Shown here: one piece after another, positions 46,025 through 55,377 of the stretch
How positions within the stretch are numbered: position 1 is the first letter of the stretch
Layout of the letters: the number at the start of each line of letters is the position of its first letter
NCBI RefSeq assembly: GCF_013414195.1
Contig: NZ_JAATTV010000001.1
Coordinates: forward strand, 230,452 to 294,451
Reading direction: 5' to 3'
DNA: 64,000 nucleotides
Origin: Psychrobacter sp. BI730
Lineage (GTDB): Bacteria > Pseudomonadota > Gammaproteobacteria > Pseudomonadales > Moraxellaceae
Notes under the pieces: model-generated
Seen by the model: only the letters and a program-made list of their open reading frames with translations
What the model was told of the DNA's origin: nothing
Database searches by the model: none
Program-made: the position numbers and the translations under genes

Positions 46025-46252
46025 TTATACAAAATTTACGTAATAAATGTAGACGCAAGCCAGCAACATTAACCCCGTCGCAAGAAAGGTGTATTGTAAA
46101 AATCGCTCATCGGCACGTAATTGACGACTGAGATTTTGAGCAGGCAATAAAAAAAGGCCGCATTCTGGGCAACAAGAATCCACTTGGTTTAATAAAGTCA
46201 TTGAACCTGCTTGTCCGCAGCGCAGCGGCGAGTTACTACAGTAGCCCAGCAT
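46025..46252 (-). CDS. Small membrane protein with zinc-ribbon-like cysteines
   Basis: This 75-residue reading frame has cysteines in GYCSNSPLRCGQ and SCCPECGLF, which could bind one zinc ion, then a single hydrophobic helix (FLATGLMLLACVYIYYVNFV). It follows AGGG eight bases before the ATG. The combination of Shine-Dalgarno, cysteine pattern and membrane helix suggests a real protein, but I do not know a family. It lies 97 bases upstream of the K+ channel on the same strand and may be cotranscribed. Confidence 0.55.
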   Translation of the reverse strand: MLGYCSNSPLRCGQAGSMTLLNQVDSCCPECGLFLLPAQNLSRQLRADERFLQYTFLATGLMLLACVYIYYVNFV

Positions 46253-46395
46253 AATACACCCTATCCGTCGTCGTTAATTGTCCCTTTATATTAATTTATA
46301 CCAGCCGTATAAAACTGACTACTAACTTACAGTAACGAGAACTGTTTAACAAATATGTTTTGATGAACCTGTCATTTACACCATAACCTTTCATT

Positions 46396-46420
46396 CCCTT
46401 AAAATTATTAAGGGTTTTTT
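46396..46420 (+). terminator. Orphan terminator-like hairpin upstream of ompW
   Basis: CCCTTAA (46396-46402) pairs with TTAAGGG (46408-46414), followed by six T residues. No plus-strand gene lies before it. The stem is only 7 bp and AT-rich, so strength is doubtful. The rest of 46253-46573 shows no gene. Confidence 0.4.
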
Positions 46421-46464
46421 AGTTAAAACCTTACTATTAAAATGGTTTTAATGCTACAATAGCG

Positions 46465-46491
46465 TTACAATGTTACAAGGCAATCTATAAT
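46465..46491 (+). promoter_or_regulatory. Candidate ompW promoter
   Basis: TATAAT lies at 46486-46491, with TTACAA at 46465-46470 (15-base spacing, shorter than ideal). It sits about 80 bases before the ompW ATG. Confidence 0.35.
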
Positions 46492-46573
46492 GATAACATT
46501 GTGTATCAGCACTTAATGCCATCCCTCATTAAATGCTTATCGATAACCTATTATTGCGTTGAGGAATCAAACG

Positions 46574-47200
46574 ATGAAACTACAATCCCTAGTTTTAGCC
46601 GCTGCTACTGCACTTACTATGACCTCTGCTTTTGCAGTACCTGCTGGTACTTGGACAGTGGCTGCCGGTGCTCACTATGTAGATCCTAAAAGCAACAACG
46701 GTACTCTAGATAACGGTTTATCTGTTGATGTTGATGGTGGTGTACGTCCTACTATCAGTGGTGAGTATTTTATCGCTAACAACGTTGGTGTCGAACTACT
46801 AGCGGCGCTTCCATTCCATCATGACATCACTCTGAAAACTGGTGATACTACTATTGATGCAGAAACTCAGCACCTACCACCTACTCTATCTGTACAGTAT
46901 CACTTCGATGGCTATGATCTGCCTATGAATGTGAAGCCTTTTGTTGGTGTTGGTGTGAACTACACGACTTTCTTCAAAGAAAGAATCTACCTTGGTAATG
47001 GTAATGATTTAGAGCTTGATGATAGCGTTGGTGTAGCTGGCCATGTTGGTCTTGATATTCCTTTTGCTCCTACCGAAGCTTTCCGTATTGATGCCCGTTA
47101 TATGGACATCAAAACAGATGCAAGCCTAAACGGTACTGATATCGGCGAAGTTGATATCAGCCCTTGGGTATATGGCGTAGCATTCGTTAAACAGTTCTAA
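46574..47200 (+). CDS. ompW: Outer membrane protein OmpW
   Basis: OmpW is an eight-stranded outer-membrane barrel. The 208-residue precursor has a signal peptide ending at SAFA near residue 21, then GTWTVAAGAHYVDPKSNNG, the family's N-terminal strand. The protein has the usual hydrophilic turns, RPTISGEYFIANNVGVELLA, FKPFVGVGVNYT-like strands and ends with KQF, a typical C-terminal phenylalanine. The frame opens earlier at TTG 46559; GAGGAA precedes the ATG at 46574. OmpW may help transport small hydrophobic molecules. It is followed by its own terminator. Confidence 0.95.
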   Translation: MKLQSLVLAAATALTMTSAFAVPAGTWTVAAGAHYVDPKSNNGTLDNGLSVDVDGGVRPTISGEYFIANNVGVELLAALPFHHDITLKTGDTTIDAETQHLPPTLSVQYHFDGYDLPMNVKPFVGVGVNYTTFFKERIYLGNGNDLELDDSVGVAGHVGLDIPFAPTEAFRIDARYMDIKTDASLNGTDIGEVDISPWVYGVAFVKQF

Positions 47201-47224
47201 ATTAGTAAAGTTACCATGCGTAAT

Positions 47225-47252
47225 AAAAGCCAGCTTGATAGCTGGCTTTTTT
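47225..47252 (+). terminator. Intrinsic terminator of ompW
   Basis: AAAAGCCAGCT (47225-47235) pairs with AGCTGGCTTTT (47240-47250), followed by TT. Confidence 0.92.
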
Positions 47253-47349
47253 GTGCCTATTAACTATGGTTACTACCGTCTGTCTACACTAGCTACTAGG
47301 CAATTATTTATAAAAATAGCTAATAACCTGTAAGAACAAATAATCTCCA

Positions 47350-47379
47350 TAAAAAAGACCACCCGTGGGCAGTCTTTTT
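47350..47379 (-). terminator. Intrinsic terminator of aceF
   Basis: AAAAAGAC pairs with GTCTTTTT around a central CCC/GGG stem on the minus strand, 17 bases past the aceF stop. A T-run follows. Confidence 0.88.
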
Positions 47380-47395
47380 GTATTGCTAGTTAGCT

Positions 47396-49117
47396 TTAGA
47401 TCAAGATACGACGTGGGTCTGCTAATAGCGTTGCGATATAACGAGTGAATACAGCAGCATCTGCGCCATTGATCACACGGTGGTCATAAGACAAAGACAG
47501 TGGCAGCATCAAACGTGGCTCAAAGCTTTGTTTTTTAGCATCCCAACGTGGCTGCATACTTGCTTCAGAGACACCTAAAATACCAACTTGTGGCCAGTTA
47601 ACTAATGGCGTAAATGCCGTACCACCCAAGTTACCTTGGCTCGATATGGTAAAGCTAGCCCCTTGCAAATCTTTAGTGCTGAGCTTCTTATCACGAGCTT
47701 TTACAGCAAGCTCGCCGATCTCAATCGCAATTTGCTTCAGACCTTTATCTTGTACGTTTTTGATAACCGGTACGATAAGACCATCATCTGTTGCCACAGC
47801 AATACCCATATTGACACTTTTACGCAATATGACCTGAGTATTGTCATCACTCAAGTGACTGTTGAATCGTGGGTGCTGGGTCAACGCATAAGCAGTTGCT
47901 TTAACCACAAAGGCCAAGATAGTAAAGCCAATACCTTCAGCTTTCATGCCACCTTTTAGCTCACCGCGTAGTTTTTCGGTCTCAGTGATATCAGACAGAT
48001 CGAACTGCGTTACTTGCGGTAGCAAAGTATTGTAGTTGAGCTGTGGTATCGAGACTTTCTGCAAGCGGCTGAGGTCTTGTGTTTCTGTCTCTCCCCAGAT
48101 CTCAGCGTTACTCATGTCAGGCAGCTTCGGTAGACCTGAGCTAACAGGATTACTGCTCACAGGTGCCGCTTTTTGCTTGGTTAGACTGTTCTTAACATGT
48201 GCAAACAAGTCTTCTTTTAGAATGCGATCATTTAGAGCTGAACCATTCACTTGTGTGATATCCACACCTAACTGACGCGCTAGTTTGCGAACGGCAGGAC
48301 CTGCATACACATCAACCAATTTTTCATTGACTTGTGCTTCAGTTAATTTACCCTCTGTTTTGCTAGCAGCTGTATCAATATTGGTCGGTTTGGCCGCTTG
48401 TTTTGGCTCACCAGTAGTTTTAGCAGCTGGTTTATCTTCTGTTTTGGCTGGTGCTGACTCTTGGGGTTTAGGAGCTTCAGATTCACTATCAGTAGCATCA
48501 TCTGCACCACTTTCCATGATGACGATAAAGTCTTGACCATTAGCAACCATATCACCTGCTTCGACCAAGATTTTTTCAATCTTACCGGCAACTGGCGCTG
48601 GTACTTCAACCGAAGCTTTATCTGATTCGATTAGCAAAATCGACTGCTCAGCGCTAACAGTATCACCAACACTAACCATAATTTCAGAAACTTGTGCCTC
48701 ATCAACACCTAAGTCAGGTAATGCATGAGTAGTTGCTTTACCAGCATTAGCGGCTGGCTTGGCAGCAGACTCTGATTGCTTTGATTCAGTTGCAGCAGGC
48801 TCAGGTTTTGATTCTGGCTTAACATCGTCTGTGTTGTTCGCTTCTTGCTCTTCAGCAGCAGCACTGTCATCGTTGCTTTCTACGCTATCATCTGCACTTT
48901 CAAGCTCAATCAGCACCATACCTTCGCTAACTTGATCACCGATAGCAACACTAATCTTAGTCACTTTACCAGCAGCAGAGCTTGGTACTTCAACCGATGC
49001 TTTGTCAGATTCTAATAATACGATGTTGTCGTCTTTTGCGATGACGTCACCAACTTCTACCATAATCTCGCTGACTTCGGCGCTGTCCACACCTAAATCG
49101 GGGGCTTTAATGTCCAT
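47396..49117 (-). CDS. aceF: Pyruvate dehydrogenase E2 (dihydrolipoyl acetyltransferase)
   Basis: AceF transfers the acetyl group from lipoate to CoA in pyruvate dehydrogenase. The 573-residue product has two lipoyl domains, with lipoylated lysines in ESDKASVEVPS (near residue 40) and ESDKASVEVPA (near 170). Then comes an E3/E1-binding domain (VYAGPAVRKLARQLGVD) and a catalytic core with SYDHRVINGADAAVF containing the active histidine. Linkers rich in Ala/Lys/Glu separate the domains. E. coli has three lipoyl domains; two here match P. aeruginosa. GAGGAAA precedes the ATG. It follows aceE by 28 bases and needs LipB for lipoylation. Confidence 0.96.
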   Translation of the reverse strand: MDIKAPDLGVDSAEVSEIMVEVGDVIAKDDNIVLLESDKASVEVPSSAAGKVTKISVAIGDQVSEGMVLIELESADDSVESNDDSAAAEEQEANNTDDVKPESKPEPAATESKQSESAAKPAANAGKATTHALPDLGVDEAQVSEIMVSVGDTVSAEQSILLIESDKASVEVPAPVAGKIEKILVEAGDMVANGQDFIVIMESGADDATDSESEAPKPQESAPAKTEDKPAAKTTGEPKQAAKPTNIDTAASKTEGKLTEAQVNEKLVDVYAGPAVRKLARQLGVDITQVNGSALNDRILKEDLFAHVKNSLTKQKAAPVSSNPVSSGLPKLPDMSNAEIWGETETQDLSRLQKVSIPQLNYNTLLPQVTQFDLSDITETEKLRGELKGGMKAEGIGFTILAFVVKATAYALTQHPRFNSHLSDDNTQVILRKSVNMGIAVATDDGLIVPVIKNVQDKGLKQIAIEIGELAVKARDKKLSTKDLQGASFTISSQGNLGGTAFTPLVNWPQVGILGVSEASMQPRWDAKKQSFEPRLMLPLSLSYDHRVINGADAAVFTRYIATLLADPRRILI

Positions 49118-49145
49118 GATTTATTTCCTCGTCTTATGGTTATTA

Positions 49146-51956
49146 TTATTTGACATCTTTATCATCAAGTACATTTGCATCTGCTTGATCTTCAGCACGG
49201 CCTTCATTACTGATTTCATCATCGTCTTCAGCGATAAACTCAGGTACAGGATTTGGATTTACGTTACCTGGCGCTGGTGCATCTGGAGACTGATCATAGT
49301 AAGATTGCTGTTGCCATGCAGGCGGATGATCCACATCGATACCTAAGCTTGAAATCGCGTCTTTAACCAAACGCATCTCAACTTCGCCTTCATCGGCTAG
49401 GCGTTTAAGCGTAGCCACAACGATATGCGCCGCATCAACGTTGAAGAAACTACGTAGGTTTTCGCGTGTATCAGAACGGCCATAACCATCGGTACCAAGA
49501 GTCGTGTAAGGACGGTTGTCTGGCAACCAAGCACGGATTTGCTCTGAGTAGTTACGCATATAATCTGTCGCTGCAACCACGATACCTTCGTGCGGTGCTA
49601 ATTGCTCAGTAACCCAAGGCACTTTCTCTTCGTCCATTGGATGTAGACGGTTGTAATCATCACAAACCATACCATCACGAGTCAACTCATTAAAGCTGGT
49701 TACACTCCAAACGTTGGACGTAATATTGAACTCGTCTTTTAGTATTTGTGATGCTTTTTGTACTTCGCGTAAGATAACACCAGAACCTAATAGCTGTACT
49801 TGTGTTGAGCCGTTGTCCTCGAGCAAGTACATACCACGTTTGATACCTTCTTCGGCATCTTCTGGCATAGCAGGTTGCTCGTAGTTTTCATTCATCAACG
49901 TCAAGTAATAATAGACGCGCTCGCCTTCACCATACATACGACGTAAACCATCATGCATGACCACAGCTAGCTCATAACCAAAGCAAGGATCGTAGCTGAC
50001 GCAGTTTGGCACGACATTGAATAGAATCTGTGAATGACCATCTTGATGCTGTAAGCCTTCGCCATTGAGCGTAGTACGACCCGCTGTTGCGCCAAGCAAG
50101 AAGCCTTGCGCCTGACAGTCACCTGCCGCCCATGCAAGGTCACCAATACGTTGGAAACCAAACATCGAGTAGTAAATATACATCGGAATCATCGGTAGTG
50201 CGTTCACAGAGTAACTGGTTGCCAATGCAATCCAAGTACTCATTGCGCCCGCTTCGTTGATACCTTCTTCTAACATGTGACCATCGATAGCCTCTTTATA
50301 GCCCATCAACGCTTCACTGTCTTCTGGCGTATATTTTTGACCAACAGCTGAGTAGATACCTAACTGACGGAACATACCTTCTAGACCAAACGTACGCGCT
50401 TCGTCAGGTACGATTGGTACGACGCGATCTTGGATGTCTTTGTTTTTAAGCATCGCAGATAGCAAGCGCACAAATACCATCGTCGTAGACTGCTCTTTAC
50501 CATTGCTGCCTTTTAATACCCGATCAAACATTGATAGTTCAGGGATATTCAGTGGGATATGACCACTACGGCGGTTTGGTAAATGACCACCTAACGACTC
50601 ACGACGACCTTTGAGATACTTCATCTCCGCCGAACCTTCTTCAGGGCGGTAGAACGGTAGAGTCTCTAACTGCTCATCAGTAAATGGCAAATCAAAACGA
50701 TCACGGAAATACATCAACGCTTCTTGATCAAGCTTTTTGACCTGATGCGATTTGTTGACTGCTTGCGTTTGGGTAGACAAACCATAACCTTTAACGGTTT
50801 TGACTAAAATAACCGTTGGTTGGCCTTTGGTTTTCATCGCTTCGCTAAATGCAGCATAAACTTTAACTGGATCATGGCCACCGCGGTTCAGACGTGAGAT
50901 TTCTTCGTCAGTCAACGCATCTGCCATTTCTTCTAGCTCTGGATATTTACCAAAGAACTCTTTGCGAGTAAATTCAGGCGTACGCGCTTCATATAGCTGA
51001 TACTCACCATCCACCACTTCTTCCATACGTTGCTTAAGAACACCCGTATGATCTTTACCAAGCAATGAATCCCAGTTGCCACCCCAAATGACTTTGATGA
51101 CTCGCCAGCCTGCGCCGCGGAATACCGACTCTAGCTCTTGAATGATTTTACCGTTACCACGGACTGGACCATCAAGACGCTGCAAGTTACAGTTAACTAC
51201 CCATATTAGGTTGTCCAGCTTCTCACGACCTGCCAGAGAAATAGCACCCAAGCTTTCTGGCTCATCCGTTTCACCATCACCTAAGAATGTCCAAATCTTA
51301 CGACCTTCTTTTTCTAGCAATCCACGATTTTCCATATAGCGATGTACATGGGCATGATAGATAGACATGATTGGGCCCAGTCCCATTGATACCGTTGGGA
51401 ACTGCCAGTAATCCGGCATGAGATATGGATGCGGATAGCTTGATAGGCCTTTGCCGCCTACTTCACGGCGGAAATTATCGAGCTGATCTTCGGTCAAACG
51501 ACCTTCTAAATAAGAACGGGCATAGATACCTGGCGCTGAGTGACCTTGATAATAGATCATGTCGCCACCGAAGTGATCGCTAGCGGCGCGGAAGAAATGG
51601 TTAAAACCTGTTTCATAAAGCGTTGCACTAGAGGCGAATGTCGCTAAGTGACCACCTAAGTCGTCATCATTTTTATTGGCACGCATGACCATGGCAAGGG
51701 CATTGTAACGAATTAGCGCACGTATCTTACGCTCCATGCCTAGATCGCCTGGGTACATTGGCTCGTCTTCAACAGCGATACTATTGACGTACGCAGTGTC
51801 TAGTCTGTTGAACGGCAGTCCTTCTTGAACCGCCATATTGTATAAGGCTTTTAGGAGGAACTGAGCACGGTCCTTGTCTGCGTGTTTAACCACAGACTCA
51901 AAGGCCGCCAGCCATTCCTGAGTTTCGGTGCTATCAGCATCCTTATAATAATTCAT
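49146..51956 (-). CDS. aceE: Pyruvate dehydrogenase E1 (homodimeric)
   Basis: AceE decarboxylates pyruvate with thiamine diphosphate. The 936-residue product shows the TPP motif FLGDGETDEPESLG with the following NLIWVVNCNLQRLDGPV, and the family pattern SHFGGDMIYYQGHSAPGIYAR. The frame is open to an ATG at 51983, but the ATG at 51956 aligns with the E. coli N-terminus and has AAGGA nearby. The C-terminal 40 residues are acidic. It is the first gene of an aceEF operon. No lpd gene is present here. Confidence 0.96.
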   Translation of the reverse strand: MNYYKDADSTETQEWLAAFESVVKHADKDRAQFLLKALYNMAVQEGLPFNRLDTAYVNSIAVEDEPMYPGDLGMERKIRALIRYNALAMVMRANKNDDDLGGHLATFASSATLYETGFNHFFRAASDHFGGDMIYYQGHSAPGIYARSYLEGRLTEDQLDNFRREVGGKGLSSYPHPYLMPDYWQFPTVSMGLGPIMSIYHAHVHRYMENRGLLEKEGRKIWTFLGDGETDEPESLGAISLAGREKLDNLIWVVNCNLQRLDGPVRGNGKIIQELESVFRGAGWRVIKVIWGGNWDSLLGKDHTGVLKQRMEEVVDGEYQLYEARTPEFTRKEFFGKYPELEEMADALTDEEISRLNRGGHDPVKVYAAFSEAMKTKGQPTVILVKTVKGYGLSTQTQAVNKSHQVKKLDQEALMYFRDRFDLPFTDEQLETLPFYRPEEGSAEMKYLKGRRESLGGHLPNRRSGHIPLNIPELSMFDRVLKGSNGKEQSTTMVFVRLLSAMLKNKDIQDRVVPIVPDEARTFGLEGMFRQLGIYSAVGQKYTPEDSEALMGYKEAIDGHMLEEGINEAGAMSTWIALATSYSVNALPMIPMYIYYSMFGFQRIGDLAWAAGDCQAQGFLLGATAGRTTLNGEGLQHQDGHSQILFNVVPNCVSYDPCFGYELAVVMHDGLRRMYGEGERVYYYLTLMNENYEQPAMPEDAEEGIKRGMYLLEDNGSTQVQLLGSGVILREVQKASQILKDEFNITSNVWSVTSFNELTRDGMVCDDYNRLHPMDEEKVPWVTEQLAPHEGIVVAATDYMRNYSEQIRAWLPDNRPYTTLGTDGYGRSDTRENLRSFFNVDAAHIVVATLKRLADEGEVEMRLVKDAISSLGIDVDHPPAWQQQSYYDQSPDAPAPGNVNPNPVPEFIAEDDDEISNEGRAEDQADANVLDDKDVK

Positions 51957-52539
51957 TCTTGTTAATCCTTTTATATCAGTCATACCTACCTAATGGCAGG
52001 GCTTCATTGAAAAATGCATGATGAGAGATTGGTTTACTTATGACATCCTTGCTACGTCCAAGCATTCCCTTGTTTTGTGCGATGATATACAGCTTGATTA
52101 TAAAAATAGTATTACTCATATCGACAAATGCATCAAATCAACACATCTGCCAAACCGTCATAATGCTATAGCTATTCGTTTAATCATTATTTGACTATGA
52201 CATTCCATTATAAGCCTTTACAGCTAAGTTGTTTATGGCTGTAGAGAAATGATGGAATAAGAAGTATTTTTTAAATAAATAATGATTAGTTGTTAGGTAA
52301 ATATTATTAACCATTATTCCGTTGATACCAAGATTTTAGTAATAGGTAGATGAAATTTGCTGTCCATAGCGGTAGATATCTGCTTTTTTAATTAATAAAT
52401 ACACTAATCGAAAATACACTTCTTGTTACTCATACCCTATAAATAGACATTCGTCTCATTTGTGTATATTAATTGTGATTTAAGTATTATTCTTATTATA
52501 AGATTATATGTATATTCTATCCTTGTTCTCGGAGCTATT
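51957..52539. other. Intergenic region between aceE and surface cluster
   Basis: This gap of about 580 bases separates divergent genes and is AT-rich. It holds one imperfect inverted repeat and no gene. No PdhR-like site was seen. Confidence 0.5.
52202..52258. other. Long imperfect inverted repeat
   Basis: ATTCCATTAT (52202-52211) and ATGATGGAAT (52249-52258) pair with one G-T, and inner arms TACAGC (52219-52224) and GCTGTA (52238-52243) also pair. It lies between aceE and the surface cluster. It may be an operator or a small RNA structure. Confidence 0.4.
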
Positions 52540-54564
52540 ATGAACCCGTATATTATACCATCGACTCTAAAGTCAAGAGTAACGCGTTGGATAGCTCTAC
52601 CATCCTTATTAATACTGCTACCTAATTATTTAGCTTTTGCAGCGATAACAACATGTCCTGCTGGATACATTTCTGATGAGTTTTCAAGCGTTGATTACAG
52701 CAACTTAGGATCGACAGCATCACCACCTATTCTTGGTGTAAACCAACTTTTAAATGGACTTAAAGGTGAAAACTACGTCATTGCATCTAATAGCCTTAGT
52801 ACTACTGGCACTCTAGATTCCGGAGGTTCCAACTTTTATAGTCCTAAAACGCTAGCGGGCAACCTCCAATCGTTTGAATTTTTTCAGGACTTTGCTACCA
52901 AGGAATCTACTCGTACGGTTTCGTATACTTTTACAAATAATTTTAGTAAGCAATCACAAGCACTTGATAATGTCAGCTTAAGTATCTATGACATAGATGT
53001 GAACTACGTAGCGACAGGAACAGGTAGTAGTAATTTAGGTGTTAGATATTTTGAGTTTTCTGACCAAGTGACAATAACAGGCTTCACCAGCGCAGGTGCA
53101 CCGGTAACTCCAATTCGAAAATATAGCGGTGCCGGAATGACGACTACGGCACCTTATCGCCAAACGACCACAACTTCTGACGTTCTATGTAGCACAGACT
53201 CAATAGACGAAAAATGCAAAGTGTCGGTAGCTTTTGATCAACCTATAGTCAGAGTAGATGTAACTTACGGCAATAATCCTAATTTAGAATATTATGACTT
53301 TAATAGTATCGGCAACCCAGGTGACCAACTAATTAATATTGTGTTTGATGGCTACTGCTATCAACCGCAGCCGCGTCTAACATATACAAAAGCGCTTTCA
53401 ACTTCTCGTAAAACGAATAACGATCAATTTACTGTCCAAATCAAAGACAATGCAGATAATTCGGTCGTTACGAGTGGCATTACTTCTGTTACTACAACGG
53501 GATCGAATAACACTGTCACGACTGGTACAGGTACTACAGGAACTTTCAAAGTTAATCCTACCAAGACCTATACATTGACAGAAGCAGTCTCAGGATCGAC
53601 AAATTTAGCAGATTATACTGCCTTATATGCTTGTAGAAAATCAGATGGTACATCCGTTAGCACTTTAGACCCAAAAAACCTTAAGCTAACTTACGGAGAC
53701 AACTGGACGTGTACAATCACAAACGGCAGCCCTAACTATGTCTTCTCAGGCACTGTCTTTAACGATAATGGCGGTATTACTGCTGCAGACTCTACTAAAC
53801 AGAATATTACTAACACCTTTACTGCAAATAGTGCTTACTTTAATGGCATCTTAGATAGTAACGAGTCTGGAATATTTGACAGTGCGTTACAAGTTACTTT
53901 AACAAACTGTAACGGTACTAAGGTTATTACAAGCTCAGCTAATCCACAAACAGTATCAAGTTCAGGTAAGTACAGTTTTACTGTTCAACCAAGTGCATTG
54001 CCAACTAGAATCTGCTTAGTGGAAACCGAGCCAACCTCATGGGTTTATAGTGTAGATACCACTGCTAATACCAGAGAAGTATCACTTAATAATGGCACCT
54101 ACATATATAACAATTTAGACTTTGGGGAAGTTCAGGCGAATAACGCTTCTTTAGTGCTTATTAAATCGCAATATGTCCATAATTGTAATATCAATACAAA
54201 CTTTAACGGTACTACTGGTACACCTTCTCAAACCCCTGCATTTAGTATTGCAGAAATAAAAGACATAGAACCCGGAAAATGTATTGCTTATAGAATTGAA
54301 GCTTATAACCGAGGTCATGTTGATTTGAAAGATATTCAAATCAACGATCAATTACAGGTAAAGTCGCAAACCAACTTGGTAACCTCTGTTTTCGCTTTGC
54401 CAGTTCCTAAAGGAGATCCTACTTCTCTCTATACTGGCACAACTCTACCGACAGGTACTATTACCTCTGAGCTGTTTAACTTAAACAAACCTACTGGATC
54501 AACTCCTACCAAAGCCACGCTATATTTTAATACTAAATATGGCACGACTATGGACACTCAGTAG
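52540..54564 (+). CDS. Secreted DUF11/SdrD-B-like surface protein
   Basis: This 674-residue protein has a signal peptide (residues 1-34, ending FAAIT) and is rich in Thr, Ser, Asn and Gly, as in extracellular adhesins. The middle has a conserved-repeat-like module ITKAL to TNGSPNY. An SdrD-B-like region starts at YVFSGTVFNDNG and ends near NNLDFGEV. The C-terminal module (IKSQYVHNC to DIQINDQLQ) carries two cysteines and the CIAYRIEAYNRG motif. The same module recurs in the 716-residue protein downstream. GGAG precedes the ATG at 52540; the frame itself opens earlier. Its own terminator follows. It probably lies on the cell surface or is secreted; partner and ligand are unknown. Confidence 0.8.
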   Translation: MNPYIIPSTLKSRVTRWIALPSLLILLPNYLAFAAITTCPAGYISDEFSSVDYSNLGSTASPPILGVNQLLNGLKGENYVIASNSLSTTGTLDSGGSNFYSPKTLAGNLQSFEFFQDFATKESTRTVSYTFTNNFSKQSQALDNVSLSIYDIDVNYVATGTGSSNLGVRYFEFSDQVTITGFTSAGAPVTPIRKYSGAGMTTTAPYRQTTTTSDVLCSTDSIDEKCKVSVAFDQPIVRVDVTYGNNPNLEYYDFNSIGNPGDQLINIVFDGYCYQPQPRLTYTKALSTSRKTNNDQFTVQIKDNADNSVVTSGITSVTTTGSNNTVTTGTGTTGTFKVNPTKTYTLTEAVSGSTNLADYTALYACRKSDGTSVSTLDPKNLKLTYGDNWTCTITNGSPNYVFSGTVFNDNGGITAADSTKQNITNTFTANSAYFNGILDSNESGIFDSALQVTLTNCNGTKVITSSANPQTVSSSGKYSFTVQPSALPTRICLVETEPTSWVYSVDTTANTREVSLNNGTYIYNNLDFGEVQANNASLVLIKSQYVHNCNINTNFNGTTGTPSQTPAFSIAEIKDIEPGKCIAYRIEAYNRGHVDLKDIQINDQLQVKSQTNLVTSVFALPVPKGDPTSLYTGTTLPTGTITSELFNLNKPTGSTPTKATLYFNTKYGTTMDTQ

Positions 54565-54614
54565 CTATTATTTCTTGCATCTTTAAAATATTACTGATGT
54601 TCTTTCTAACCAGA

Positions 54615-54646
54615 AAAAGCCCTGTCTACCCAGACAGGGCTTTTTA
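54615..54646 (+). terminator. Strong intrinsic terminator
   Basis: AAAAAGCCCTGTCT (54615-54628) pairs perfectly with AGACAGGGCTTTTT (54633-54646). It separates the first surface gene from the later ones. Confidence 0.95.
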
Positions 54647-54833
54647 CCGTTTAGCTACCTCGAATTACCATTTGTCATCTTTATAATGAATATTTGTATC
54701 GGTTACGTGACAATAGCTCAATGAGAAATATAGGCATTTTGCAGACAATACTCATATGAAACTGTAGATAGTTTTATTATGACTCAAAACATTAATAGCC
54801 CAATGATAGCAACGGTATAAGAAAGGATTTTAT

Positions 54834-55298
54834 ATGAAACGTTTCAAGATTTTACGCAGTGTTTTATTAGCTACGTTAGCCTCTAATTGTCTACTAAATG
54901 TAGCACATGCTGATGATGCTCTAAAAATGGAATTGACGTCTAATCAAGTCGTAAAAAACTCGGAAGGTAAAACGATTTATACACCGGTACGTACCGCACC
55001 AGCAGGTACAGTAATCCAATATAAAGCAACTTATATCAATACCATCAACAAAGATATTAATGACTTGATGGTAACTCTGCCTATTCCTACTAACATGACA
55101 TTTACTGGTGAAGCAGTCCCTGCGAGCGCACAAGCCAGCACGGATGGTAAGAACTACGCTGACATGCCGCTGATGCGTAAAGTAGACGGCAAAATGGTTA
55201 AGGTTCCATATTCTGAATACCGTACGCTACGCTGGAATATTAAGCTATTACCAGCTAAGAAATCTGCAGCCGTTGCTCTTAATACCACCGTCAATTAG
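54834..55298 (+). CDS. Small secreted DUF11-like protein
   Basis: The 154-residue protein has a signal peptide (MKRFKILRSVLLATLASNCL to AHA) and a single beta-rich domain. The stretch IQYKATYINTINKDINDLMV resembles the DUF11 pattern, in which a polypeptide states a polarity of tissue-like repeats. AAAGGA precedes the ATG. It is probably cotranscribed with the next gene, which starts 79 bases later. It may be a minor subunit or periplasmic helper of the surface structure; this is inference. No cysteine is left in the mature form. Confidence 0.75.
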   Translation: MKRFKILRSVLLATLASNCLLNVAHADDALKMELTSNQVVKNSEGKTIYTPVRTAPAGTVIQYKATYINTINKDINDLMVTLPIPTNMTFTGEAVPASAQASTDGKNYADMPLMRKVDGKMVKVPYSEYRTLRWNIKLLPAKKSAAVALNTTVN

Positions 55299-55377
55299 TT
55301 CAGTAACTATTAAGCCCCAACTCTTTCGAAACTCTAACTTTTAATCTAAGTTCTTACCATCTCTTGTGGAGCATTAT

